Part shown: one piece after another, positions 50,163-60,763 of the stretch | How positions within the stretch are numbered: the stretch's first letter is position 1 | Layout: every line of letters begins with the position of its first letter | Assembly (NCBI GenBank): GCA_030374735.1 | Contig: JASCIV010000003.1 | Coordinates: 55,336-119,335 of the forward strand | Direction: 5' to 3' | Length of the DNA: 64,000 nucleotides | DNA from: Gracilaria caudata | Lineage: Eukaryota > Rhodophyta > Florideophyceae > Gracilariales > Gracilariaceae | Position numbers and translations under genes: made by a program | The notes under the pieces: generated by a model | Database searches by the model: none | Seen by the model: the letters and a program-made list of their open reading frames with translations, nothing else | Told to the model about the DNA's origin: nothing

Positions 50163-50943
50163 AGCGCATGTGCGAGACGTTTGTGAGTGCGATTGGACAG
50201 CGGCACTAGAATTTTTTGTAAATATTATCGTACTGTTCTGGTTGTGTACACGTACATGTTTGCGAGTGTGGCATACTGCGCATGATGTTATCAAACGATA
50301 TCTCGTGCAAGTAGATTTCATTTTTAGCACTGTAGCACTGACCCAGTCAGAGCTGTGGGATAGGGTATTATCCCTCTTACCAGTCGTATGTGCTGGCGCA
50401 GCGATGACAAAGTTTCGAGCTCAACGGTTGAGATCGTGCAAGCACACGCCGTCACAGCCAGCAGGTTGTTTTCCGTCAACGGCACAAATGGGCAGATAAC
50501 ACCGTGTAGATGTTTGTTGCGAACGACGCCGCGGTGTGGGCGAGCCAGAGGTGTTGCGTGAATGGCCATACGTGGCTTCTAAAAGCCCCCATCCTGAGTT
50601 CCGGTTTATCTCAGTCGTTTTACCTCGCTTATCACAAGAGGTGCTGTTACAAACGTGGTACAATGCCTAGGATGCAGTTACGAAGGGTAAGGGTAAGGGT
50701 AAATACAACACGTACTGCACGCAGAAGGCCAAGAGCAGCAAAGAGCGCCCAACCTCAGACGCAGATCGTTGTCCGCCGCGGTAAGGATGTCGCCAACGCG
50801 AGAATGCGCACAAGGTGCAAAAGATTTGCATGCGGAATTGCTGAAAAAGTGTGACGACACTGTCGCGTTTGAACTGTCACTACAGGTTACATACATCGCT
50901 TACTGCACACGCTAAAATGAATTAAATGAGCGTTAAATGCACG
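50163..50943. other. convergent spacer with a telomere-like hexamer run
   Basis: The spacer lies between the Ser/Pro-rich gene and the minus-strand amidotransferase. It contains an AAGGGT tandem run at 50683-50703 inside a basic 114-codon frame without a recognisable domain. No RNA gene is seen. Confidence 0.45.
50683..50703 (+). repeat. interstitial AAGGGT (telomere-like) repeat, about 3.5 units
   Basis: AAGGGTAAGGGTAAGGGTAA is three full AAGGGT units plus a partial one. The hexamer is related to G-rich telomere repeats and to the AAGGGTA core of the dispersed motif. It is too short to be a telomere. Confidence 0.55.
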
Positions 50944-52143
50944 CTAAAATATGCCGTGGTTACGCGCGTTACCAGTCGACGTGCAGCTGACGGAGCGTTG
51001 GTGAACCACGTCGCGGCGCAGCTTGGCGAACGTTCCGCACACACCAGCCAGATTGAGGCCCTTGAAGCGGTCCAGCTCGTTCTGCTCCTCCGCCAAAATG
51101 CGCAGCAGGAACGTTCCGCCATGCACCGTGCCGCCCGAGCGCACAATGCGTTGAACCTCTTCCTTCGAGTACCGGCGCTGCGCAGCTTGGTCAACCAGTA
51201 CCGCAAGCTTCGAGGCATAGGTCGGAGCACAAGATTGCTCAACAGTGGTGGGCGGCGGGGTTAGTGGGGCAGGCAGCGCCACCGCGGTCTGCTTCCGTGC
51301 ATATGCCCTGGCAGCTATAACAAATGTCTTGTACGGAAGCGGACAAGCCTCATAATCGTATAATGGCGGTTGATCGTTGAGTGCGCGCTGTACGTGCTGC
51401 ATTCTCTCCGGATGAAACTGCAGCCCGACGCGGAAGCGGCCGTTGGGCGGATCATATTGTTGTGGATCGTAAAATGCTTCAGTGAGTCCGTCGGGCGAAT
51501 GCGCCATGGACACGAAGGCGGGGGCCAAAGTGTGAATGCCCTGATGGTGGTAGCTGTTGACGGAAATCCTTCGGCGTTGAAACCAGTCGAAAAGAGGCGT
51601 GTGTGGGTGTATGATTAGGTCATGGCGGTTGCGGTCGTAGTTTTTGTAGTCGATGTGGGTGTTGGCGCTTGGAAGCGCACAGTCGATGTCGGCATGCAGT
51701 TTTCCACCGGCGGCGACGTTGAGAATCTGCGAGCCGCGGCAGATGGCCAGGATGGGAATATGGTACTGCAATGCATAATGCACGAGTTGAAACTCGATGC
51801 GGTCGCGTTCATGGTCGGCAGTGGTGTCGGATGCATGGCGCTCTCGCACGCCTGCAGCCTGCTGCGGTGTGAGCTTTGATGCAAACGGGTTGTAGTTGTC
51901 GGCGATGTCCTCGCCCTCTATGAGCAGGATGCCGTGGATGGGATAATATGCGCGAAGCATCGTGCTTACAGGCGGTGTTCTGGGAACGATGACCGGCTGC
52001 GCTTGGTTGTTGAGCAGCAGGCTGAGGTGGTACTCTCCGACGAAGTTGACGTACTTGTCCTTGCGCACGAGGCGGCGGCAGACGACGAGCACCCGCGGGA
52101 AGACGTGCGCCGGCGGCGGTGGTGGTTGCTGTGGAGTTCTCAT
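50944..52143 (-). CDS. class I glutamine amidotransferase, PuuD/peptidase C26 type
   Basis: The catalytic fold is that of gamma-glutamyl-gamma-aminobutyrate hydrolases (PuuD) and related C26 peptidases. The nucleophile Cys is in the elbow ILAICRGSQILNV, and the base and acid residues are the His and Glu of VGLQFHPERM. The family motif NSYHHQGIHTLAP is also present, after DGILLIEG-type (GILLIEGEDIADNY) strands. The frame is open from 52332; I choose the Met at 52143 (MRTPQQPP), giving 399 residues, because the preceding part is Arg/Pro-rich and untypical. An extra C-terminal extension of about 140 residues after the amidotransferase core is unusual and has no recognised domain. It probably hydrolyses gamma-glutamyl compounds. 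It diverges from the DUF547 gene. Confidence 0.78.
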   Translation of the reverse strand: MRTPQQPPPPPAHVFPRVLVVCRRLVRKDKYVNFVGEYHLSLLLNNQAQPVIVPRTPPVSTMLRAYYPIHGILLIEGEDIADNYNPFASKLTPQQAAGVRERHASDTTADHERDRIEFQLVHYALQYHIPILAICRGSQILNVAAGGKLHADIDCALPSANTHIDYKNYDRNRHDLIIHPHTPLFDWFQRRRISVNSYHHQGIHTLAPAFVSMAHSPDGLTEAFYDPQQYDPPNGRFRVGLQFHPERMQHVQRALNDQPPLYDYEACPLPYKTFVIAARAYARKQTAVALPAPLTPPPTTVEQSCAPTYASKLAVLVDQAAQRRYSKEEVQRIVRSGGTVHGGTFLLRILAEEQNELDRFKGLNLAGVCGTFAKLRRDVVHQRSVSCTSTGNARNHGIF

Positions 52144-52653
52144 GGTGGTTCGGACGCGGCGAAGGCAGTGGCGGTGGCGGCTGGGCGAAACTCCATGGCG
52201 GTGAGTGCGCCGCGGGTAATAAGAAGAAGCGGACGGCGAGACGCACACCGGCGGACGGGGGCCACGCGGCCGCCAGCATGGCAGTCGAAACGAAGCGGTG
52301 CGGCAGTGGAACGATAGCAGCGCGACGTGCACCAGCTGTGCGCGTGTTCCGCACAGCGAAGCGAAAACGGTCGCACAAATATCTCACGCTGCACGGAGGC
52401 GGATCGAGCAGGCGCGCGCGCCGTGCGCACTGCATGCGCGCTGTGCGTGGCGTCTGCGCCACGAATGGATGGTGGCCGCGCCAGACCGATTTTGGACGCA
52501 CGCGCGTCGCTGCTCCGCGCGGCGCGTTGCGTGTCTGAGCTGCGCTCGTCGTCATAAGCCGCAGCGCGCTAGTGGTGCGCGGCCGCGCCGATATCTTCGC
52601 GTCCCATCGGGGTCGGACCTGCGCGCTTCCGGCTCGCCATCGCGTCGCTCGTC
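52144..52653. promoter_or_regulatory. GC-rich bidirectional promoter between amidotransferase and DUF547 genes
   Basis: The two starts are 510 bp apart. The stretch is strongly GC/CpG-rich and open in several frames on both strands by composition alone. No dispersed motif copy was found in it. Confidence 0.5.
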
Positions 52654-53925
52654 ATGACGGACCGCAAGTGCCAGAGCCCCTCCGTCGCCCCGGCTGTGCA
52701 GTCGTTCTCCGCGCGCGATCAGCGACTGCCGCCTTCGCCGCCGCTGCACAACTCTGAGTCGCAGTCTTCGTCGCTCATGGCCGCCGTGCGCGCGCGTTAC
52801 CGCGATGCCGTTGCCACGCTGTTCGGCACTCGTCCGCGCGTCCTCAATTCGCCGTGCTTCCTGTCCGCCGCTCTGCTCAACGCCAAGGCTCCTGTGTCGC
52901 CGCCGCACACGCGCACGAGCACGCGCAAGCGAAAGCGCGCCGCCTCGCAGCCGGAGAGCAGCCCCGTGCGCAAGCGCGCGCGCGCTGCCGCACCGCCTTC
53001 CGATCAGGTTGTGCCGTCTCGCGCGCCGCGTACTGCGGACTTGGTGCATTCGCAACCTAGATGCGCCGCGTCGCTGCAGTGCTCCTGTGCCGATGCTATA
53101 TGGAACGCGGGCGGCATTGGCCCGCAGCTCATGCTGCGCACTGCCGAGCAGTTGAGCCAGCATATCATTAAGCTGTACGGGCGCGCCATTGATGTGGCCA
53201 CCAATGAAGTAGACTACGCTTCATTGCAAAATTCGCGCGACTTCCATCAGTACCTTGTATCCGCTTGCAAACTGCGCTACTTCAACCCGGCATTACTTGA
53301 GGACGACGAGAGGAAGGCCTTCTTTCTCAACGTGTATAACAGTCTTATGATCCATGCCATTGCCGTCATGTCTCGCCCTCGCACAAAATACGAACGCATT
53401 TCGCTCTTTAACGTCGCCTCGTACAATATTGGGGGACGCCTCTATTCATTGAACATGATTGAACATGGGATTCTGCGCAGCAATCGCCCAGGTTGTGGGC
53501 CATTTGCCCAACCCACCTTCACTGAAAACGACGCTAGACTACAGTGTGTTCTGCCTCACGTCGATCCTCGTATCCATTTTGCCCTCAACTGCGGTGCCAG
53601 AAGCTGTCCAGCCGTTCGCTTTTACAGCGCCATATCGCTAGAGTCCACTCTCGATATCGCAACAACCAGCTATCTTCAGGACGTTCAGGTCGACTTCCAG
53701 GAGCGAACCGTCACATTGCCAAAACTCTTGCAGTGGTATAAGCGAGATTTCAGCTCCAGTGGAAATCTTGATGAGGTGATTGGGTGGACACTGCAGTACT
53801 TGGACTCTGAAAAGCGGCGGCAAATAGATTCATTACTTCGAGAAAAGAAGAAGCATTCCCGTTCTTTCAAAATCTTGTTCTCTGAGTATGACTGGACTAT
53901 CAACGACAGATCTGCCGCTAACTGA
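52654..53925 (+). CDS. DUF547-domain protein
   Basis: This 423-residue protein has a basic, GC-encoded disordered N-terminus (about 1-140, for example TSTRKRKRAASQPESSPVRK). A DUF547 domain then spans about 190-370: DDERKAFFLNVYNSLMIHAI, a GGRLYSLNMIEHGILR segment, RIHFALNCGARSCPAVRFYS and LESTLDIATTSYLQ. This order (ER.AFWiNlYN...i, then l.NPi.HfaLncGs.SCP) is characteristic. DUF547 is common in plants and algae; some members pair with leucine-zipper regions, but the biochemical function is undefined. The first half lies at the right edge of the GC-rich stretch, and base composition falls along the gene. Confidence 0.85.
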   Translation: MTDRKCQSPSVAPAVQSFSARDQRLPPSPPLHNSESQSSSLMAAVRARYRDAVATLFGTRPRVLNSPCFLSAALLNAKAPVSPPHTRTSTRKRKRAASQPESSPVRKRARAAAPPSDQVVPSRAPRTADLVHSQPRCAASLQCSCADAIWNAGGIGPQLMLRTAEQLSQHIIKLYGRAIDVATNEVDYASLQNSRDFHQYLVSACKLRYFNPALLEDDERKAFFLNVYNSLMIHAIAVMSRPRTKYERISLFNVASYNIGGRLYSLNMIEHGILRSNRPGCGPFAQPTFTENDARLQCVLPHVDPRIHFALNCGARSCPAVRFYSAISLESTLDIATTSYLQDVQVDFQERTVTLPKLLQWYKRDFSSSGNLDEVIGWTLQYLDSEKRRQIDSLLREKKKHSRSFKILFSEYDWTINDRSAAN

Positions 53926-54982
53926 TGACAACTTTTCGAGACAGTGTTGCCGGCATTCATCGACTCCTGGTGTACTGCTGCAAACACATTGCTAACTACT
54001 CGAGTGTTCTTGTTTGATTTACAAAGTTCTGGCAATCAATACCATATCCCACCCCCTTAACTGTGGCTTTCGACGTGTGCTGTGCTGTGAGATGGCGTTG
54101 GGCTGCGTTCTGCTTCACACCGCACGCGCGTGGCAGTATTTATTCACAATTTGTTCGTATATCCAATAGCGTAGAGGAAACACGAGCATGTGATAAGTAC
54201 ACTTAACTTACCATGATTGCGTGGGAATCCAAGCTCTTGCTTCTGTTACGGAGGGCGGCTTACGGGAGAGGAGAACATCTCGCTGCCGGTCCCATGCAAA
54301 GGGAGTTGGCACAAAAGTCGATCTATAGGGTTCAATGACAATCAACTTTCTAACATAGATGACCTGTCTTGGTAAACGAGCAGCGGAAAGACGGCTGCGA
54401 AAGACCGCGAATTGCTTCCTATCCCATACTACACTACTCGTAACGTGGCCCAGCACAGTATGGAATTTGATACCATACTGGCCACCATAGCCTTTCGGCC
54501 TTCGAACGGAGAGACAGATACCCGTCGTAAGTCCAGAGGTAGAAATCCTAGTCTGGGAATGGGGGAAAGTCCTCTCGGAACCGTTCCCAGGCCTATAGGA
54601 TCATTCGCGTACCAGAGCACCCTCCATTGTACATTGCAAAACGCAATGCAATGCTCTCCCGATTCCTGTTTCGATTTTCGATATCAACGTAAGGCAAGCA
54701 ATACCTTATGCACAGTTTCATGTCCATTTGTCATAAGTAGCGCGTACTGCTGGTTTGACATTTTGAGTCCAGAGAGGTAAAAGGGACAAAAGTAGCCATG
54801 CAAGCTTTTCGTTCTTGCCATTTGTTTGTAGCCCCTTCGTTCCTCACATATTTCTCTCGGCTACCATGAATCGTTTCGGGTTCAGGGAGTATCGAACATA
54901 GTATCCGTTTGTTTCGGGACCTGCTTTAACCTTTCAACTTCGCACCTTTTCACGCGGACAGGGGCACAGAAACCCTTCACTC
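53926..54982. other. intergenic region upstream of the MAP kinase
   Basis: About 1.1 kb. An 82-codon minus-strand frame (54208-54456) and a 122-codon plus-strand frame (54412-54780) have no recognisable content. Nothing else is seen. Confidence 0.4.
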
Positions 54983-56417
54983 ATGGCAGAAAGTGCACCA
55001 TCGCGACAAAAGACAACGGTATCGAACACTGTCGAAGAAGTAATATCTCCAACTCCAGGAAAAAGATGCTACAAAATTCGAGGTACCTCATTCATTGTTG
55101 ACGAAAAGTACGATGTTCGTAGAGTTGTAGGTATCGGAGCTTATGGCGTCGTTACAGCCGCAGTTGATACTCAAACCGGTCAGAAAGTGGCTATGAAGAA
55201 AATATCTGGCGTATTCGATAACTTGATCGATGCGAAGCGAGTGCTCCGCGAAATTCGTCTCATGCGCAAATTAGAGCATGACAACGTAAGTACTACAACA
55301 AATATTCAACGGGAAAGATGCCGTTCGTCTAACAAACATGCTTTGATCGTCCGTCCAAATATTTATTCGTGGGCTTCTCGTATAGATTCTTTCATTGTAC
55401 GATCTCGAGGCTCCAGCGAGTATCGAAAGTTTTGATGAGATATACATGGCTAGTCCTCTGTATGACAAGGACCTAAGCAAAGTTCTTGAATCGTCTGTTC
55501 ATCTTTCCGATGAACACAACCAATACTTTGTGTATCAGATTCTGTGTGCGCTGAAATATCTTCACAGGTAAGTGTATCGGAATCTTCATCTTCAGTGTAC
55601 CCCACACTTTCATCCTCCAATTGGCTCAAGGTTTGTAATCTTTCAGTGATTCTAACCTTTCATTATCTTCACACGACTTGCGGTCATTGCCTCATATTCG
55701 ACTGTCAAACACAGCGCCTCTGTCATGCATCGAGATTTGAAACCAGCCAACATTCTTATTCAAGAGTCATGCGACCTTGCCATATGCGATTTCGGGCTCG
55801 CACGGTACGTGGAAGAAACTGACGAGGGTCAACAAGGCATGACGGAATACGTTGTGACTCGATGGTATCGAGCTCCAGAATTAGTCCTGACAAACGAGTA
55901 TTCGAATGCCGTTGACCTGTGGGCAGTTGGCTGCGTTATGGGAGACCTCCTGGGTCGTAAGGTGCTTTTTCCCGGAAAGGACTTCAAGCATCAAGTTGAG
56001 ATAATTTGTGAAATCTTGGGGAAACCAACAGAAGAAGACATGGAACATGTGACGTCATCCAGAGCCCGAAAGTTCTTAAGCAAACTTCCAGAATCCAGCG
56101 GCGTAGATTTCTCCAGCTTGTTTCCGGATGCCAACCCACACGCCATTGATCTAATGGAAAGGCTTTTGAAGTTTAACCCCGACAAGCGGTTGACAGCGGA
56201 AGAAGCATTGGAACATCCCTATGTCAAAGAATTTCATGATGTGGAGTTTGAAGTGTGTGCGACAGACCAAATTGACATGAGTGAGATAGAACCGCGTGTT
56301 AAAGGCGGAAAGGATCTTTCGAAAGACGATTTGAGACGAATGATGCTAGCTGAAGTATATCACTTTCGACCCGATGCTGAGATCTTCAAGAACAATCCAG
56401 AGCTGATACCAAAGTAG
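54983..56417 (+). CDS. MAP kinase with TEY activation motif (3 exons)
   Basis: A Ser/Thr kinase of the ERK-type MAP kinase family, 395 residues after splicing. The exons are 54983-55285, 55386-55567 and 55715-56417. The introns (100 and 147 bp) have GTAAGT donors and TAG/CAG acceptors, and joining restores MRKLEHDN-ILSLYDLEAPA and ALKYLHSASVMHRDLKPAN. The glycine loop is GIGAYGVVTAA, the catalytic Lys lies in VAMKKI, and the catalytic loop is HRDLKPANIL. DFGLARY is followed by the activation segment MTEYVVTRWYRAPEL, whose TEY is the MAPKK phosphorylation site. The common-docking-like region and C-terminal tail are complete. It would relay signals from an upstream MAPKK. Confidence 0.95.
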
Positions 56418-57289
56418 AATAGGTTGTAAGATTTGCAAAAGCAGGGATTTCCGTTCGATGATTAAATAGAAGGAAAAGAGAGTACGACGGTACAACATGT
56501 TCCTATTTGCCCTACCCAGAAAAGCTCGGCAAGAAAGCCGATTTTCAAGCCTGATATGCAGCACATGAAATGATTCTACGAGAATCTATGCGTACGATTT
56601 GAATAGCTCTTTCCCGGAAGAGATTGATGCGAAGTGCAAGTTTGGGAGTGCAAGATAGTATCCTAGCCCAATGATACATGTGCTCGAGCTTTTCATCCAT
56701 CTGCCGTCCGTCCAAATTTTGGATCAGGCCTGTAAGTTACAGGCGTTATCCCCTCCATGTCAAATGGCCCAGTTTGGATAAGAGCGAGATGCGAAGAAGT
56801 GTATAAATGTACCCCTGGAGATAAATTTGAACTCAAACATAACCATTGGTGTTGATGGGAACGTAGAGACGTAGGCGATTCGCAAACCAGCTTCCCCCAC
56901 ATTGATCCAATACAGAAACTCTCCTTCTCTCGTGCTCATAAAGAGAGAGAGATTCAAAACACGGTTCATGGCCTTTCTCGTCTAAGAATCTTTTGTATAA
57001 GGGAAGGTTAACCCTGGTCATCTAGCCCCCTCGCGAAGCACTGGTGAATCACAGAGACCTCATCTCATGCTCTTCGCCTTCGGTCATATCCACCGGAAGG
57101 CGCTGATCACACAACGGGTTGGTGCAAGTGCTAAAATTTTGGATATTTTATGAGCCGGAACCGTGTCTAGAGTTGGACTGCGACCGCCATGAAGCAAGGC
57201 GAGCATCTCTGTGACAGGGATCGCAAAGATTCCTTACCACACCACGTCTGTCAGAAGGCCGCATTGACGATCTCACCCCTGGCTGAGAA
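56418..57289. other. intergenic region upstream of MIC60
   Basis: This 872-bp spacer has a short (GA)n run near 56941-56953. No dispersed motif copy or gene was found. Minus-strand frames of 60-100 codons here overlap the MIC60 leader and are not protein-like. Confidence 0.4.
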
Positions 57290-59370
57290 ATGTTTCGATC
57301 GCCTGCAAACTCGACGCTCCTAACTAACAAGCGGACGCTATCCACGTCACCAACAGCGCCGGCATCGAGCACACCGCCACCACCATCCACGCCGGCCCCG
57401 GCACCCCGACGGAGCTTTGTGCGACGAGGGACCCCGCCCCTAATCATCGGATTATCCACGGGCTACTTTCTACACAAAGTATATTCCGAAGAAGGTGCGT
57501 TGGATGCTGATCGTGTCATGCATCATTCCTTTGCAATTATAACATGAACCAATTTGTTGAAACTGACCAATGATCTTGAACAGAATTTCGAACCTCTGTA
57601 GAACAGGCGTTCCCTCCGTCCGCGAAGTTCTTTACGCAACTGTTTGATCTTCTTCCGAAATCATTATCCCCTCCATCTCTTCGTATTCAACCCATTCCGA
57701 AGGAGACTGCATCAAAAGGTGTCGACGAGAAGAAGAAAACCGGCGACACCTCCACTCATCCATCGACATATGAACCTATAAAACCGGAACTGCGTGAAGC
57801 TAAAGAATCAGCGAAGGAATCTTCAAATACTCCGGAACAGAAACCGAGTCAGCCTTCAACCGCTGAACAGGTAACTTCACCGAATTTGTTCCGCGAGACA
57901 CACACCCCTGAGCCACAAGCGTCAGCGAGCGTCCCGGAGACAGAAAAGCCTGCGATCACTGACGGAAAGGAAAAGATATTTGTTCCAGCCATTGAAACGC
58001 CAAAAGTCGAACCCCTGAAGAAGGAAACGATTTCAGTTGCACAAGCTTTTCGTTTCCCTGTCATCGAAACCGAAGACTCCTCCATGGGTGACGAAAAAGG
58101 CAGCAGCGTTACCAAAAAGGATGCACCAGTCAGGAGCACGAAGGGCAAATTGGCAAGACTGCTCGGCAAGGGCGACTTTGAAGCTGCGAAAGTCAATGGT
58201 CCAGATCTGGTTGATGACTCGGAGTATATGAAGCCAAACTTGGGATCTGCGCCGAGCATCAGTATTTTCGACTCTATCCCTCCATCCCCAGAGCTTCCTG
58301 TTGCTGGGTCGACAAAAGCATTGACCACAAGAACTGTTCCAGAAGAACGTTCCAAGATCAGAGAGCAGCACGTAGATGAAGTGGAGGCGCTTAGATCGGA
58401 AATTCGGAGCCAATTGAAATGGGAAGCCGTCCGCCTGCAGGAAGCCGTTCGTTCACAAATGGTTGAAGACAAGAAGATCGCAGCAAAGGAGGTCTCTGCG
58501 ATGGTGAAGAAGCATTCCGAAGAATTGACCAGAGTTCGAGAAGAAGCAATGACACAGGCGGAACGAATTTTAATCGAAAGGACTATGAAAATAAGAGAAG
58601 AAGCAGAGAAGCAGAGAGACGATGAGCTGAATAAGATGCTGGCGGAGAAGGAAGCCGAGCTCAGGGATACTTTGGCAACAGAATATGCAGAATTGCGGCG
58701 CACTGAGACGGAATCGAGAGAATTAGCTCTAATGGCTGCGGAAGCTAACGTTTCCGCTCTGTCCGATAGGTTTATTTCGCTCGTGGAGCAGACTGAAAGG
58801 GCGAAGGATGCGGCGCGGCGTGCTAGTTTTGCTTTTATGCTTCAGGAGAGTATTGCCGCCAACCAACCGTTTGGCAAGCTGCTTAAGGATTCCAGCGGAA
58901 GCGAACTCGGAGAACTTGTTTCAGAAAGCGTTCCGTCATCCGCAGTGTCAAACGGAGTACTCTCTGTTGATAGCTTGAAGCAGGATTTCAAGCGAGCATC
59001 AAGGCGCGGGCTCAGCGCTGCGCTTGTTCCAGAGAATAAGCAAGGGACTATCTGGGGGCACTTCTTGGGCTCTATCTTTTCCCGGCTTAAGGTTCCTGTC
59101 GATATCCGCTTGGCGTCTGATGAGCCGCCAAAGACGAACGAGGAGCGCATTCAGCTGGCGAAGAACTTGCTGGATGAAGGAAACTTGGGAGCAGCTGTTG
59201 CAACTCTTGAGTCACTAGATGGTCTCCCTGGAGAACTGATGTCAGATTGGTTAAGTGATGCGAAGGCGCGCATTGCCGCAGAACAGGCGGCTGAGGTGTT
59301 GCTTGCGGATGCTATCATTGCACAGATATCGCTAACAAAAGGGGAAGGTGTCAACATTATTTCGACCTAG
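57290..59370 (+). CDS. MIC60: MIC60/mitofilin, mitochondrial cristae organiser (2 exons)
   Basis: MIC60 is the core inner-membrane subunit of MICOS and shapes crista junctions. Exon 1 is 57290-57494 and exon 2 is 57584-59370; the 89-bp intron has a GTGCGT donor and GAACAG acceptor, giving VYSEEEFRTSVEQAFPP. The product is 663 residues. The N-terminus has a basic Ser/Thr/Pro-rich presequence and one membrane span at about 48-65 (PPLIIGLSTGYFLHKVY). A long charged coiled coil runs at about 290-420 (IREEAEKQRDDELNKMLAEK). The C-terminal mitofilin domain includes FKRASRRGLSAALVPENKQG, FLGSIFSRLKVPVDI and AKNLLDEGNLGAAVATLESL. Gene structure and domain order are complete. Confidence 0.87.
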
Positions 59371-60763
59371 TTTTGGTTGGACAGTCGAGGCCGAACTATA
59401 GACCTTCCATTCACCGTACAGACCTAAATTGCCTTGTTGTATTTGCTTCACTTCTCAATTTCGAAGTCCGCTGCGGTGAGTTGGTCTTTGGAGTTCAGCT
59501 TTCACCGCATGAGCGGTAGATCGTGTTATAAGTATGAACGCCGTAGATGAACATTAGAACGAATCCTTTTGGACTGATTGACTACGAAGGCATTTCTCAT
59601 ATGTACGCGTTCTCTATTCTACCGTGGGTAACATGAGGGCTGACGTTAAGGGTGGAGCTCATAAGAATGGTAGAGCGAAGATGCAGTACTTTGTGTTAAT
59701 CGTCTGAAAGGTGCAGTTATCGTAGAATTGTCGGACGTCCGCTCTGTTGTATAAACATGATGTTCTGCACGACATGCATTGTGGACACCGAGTAAAGATG
59801 GCGGAAATGCTGGCGCCCATCGGTTGCTAGTAGTCTCATGACAAAGAAGTTTGGACATTTCTGCTCTGGCTGTGTGTATAAAAGCCCTCTCAAGTTCAGG
59901 AGAAATGCTCCTGTGTGATCATGTGGACGGCTTTTGTATTTAAACATCCAATTGTCCCCCCCCCCTCCCCCCGCCAGGATTAACTGCAATGACTGAGGAC
60001 AGTTGCAAACTTGCGGCAACGTCGACTCAGAGCGCGCCACTCTCAACTGCTTTGGTCTCTGCAGTTCATGTCATCGACTGTGCACAACTGAGTCGGAACT
60101 GGCAACTGTCCATGAGGTCGAGTCGTCCTGCAAGTGAAAAGATGCAAATCGGCGTATCCCAACGAGCGCTCAGCGCCAGTCCTCAGTGGGTTCATTACCA
60201 AAAGACTTGGCCTGTGCTTGCAAGCACAAGCCGCTAGGGCTGGATAACCGTACACTCACATATCGTGTACAAAGTTTGTACTACAAAGATGCTGAAGAGC
60301 CTAGTGATGGCCATTACAAATGGGTGCTTCGGTCATTTGTCAGGCCGTCACGGTCTTCAGAGCTTAACTCAAATCGCACGTGCCCGCGCTTTGTGAGATT
60401 GGCGCGCTCATCCAAAATTTCGAAAGCAAACGTTTGTGCAACCCGCCAATTGTGTTGGCGCACCCTTGAAATTTGCTTATTTTTATGCCGCTGCCAATGT
60501 CCACGTTGAAAAGGCGTCGCCCCTCGCGTCGCCATGTTTTTCTGCGCCTCTGCTCCTTTTGCGCCGTAAAAGCCAATATCGAGACTCCGAAGTGTTCTTC
60601 TTCGCGCCCGTCCACCTTTGCTCATTCTCTTCCGTTTTCACCTTTGCCGGTGCTCCGTACATCATCGAATTGATTCTACACCCAATCCGCTTTCACCAAA
60701 GCGCGTTGCTCGTGGTGCGCGCGTCGTCTCGCGCGTTCGTTGTCGCTAGCTGAACCGCGCATC
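59371..60763. other. intergenic region with a poly-C run, upstream of the WD40-like gene
   Basis: About 1.4 kb. The C-rich run at 59957-59972 is the main feature. The remaining open frames on both strands show no domain, and no copy of the dispersed motif was seen. Confidence 0.4.

Noticed and set aside
52298..52657. Several long open frames in the GC-rich divergent promoter and antisense to the DUF547 gene
   Set aside because: They are shadows of high GC content with Arg/Ala-rich translations and no homology features.
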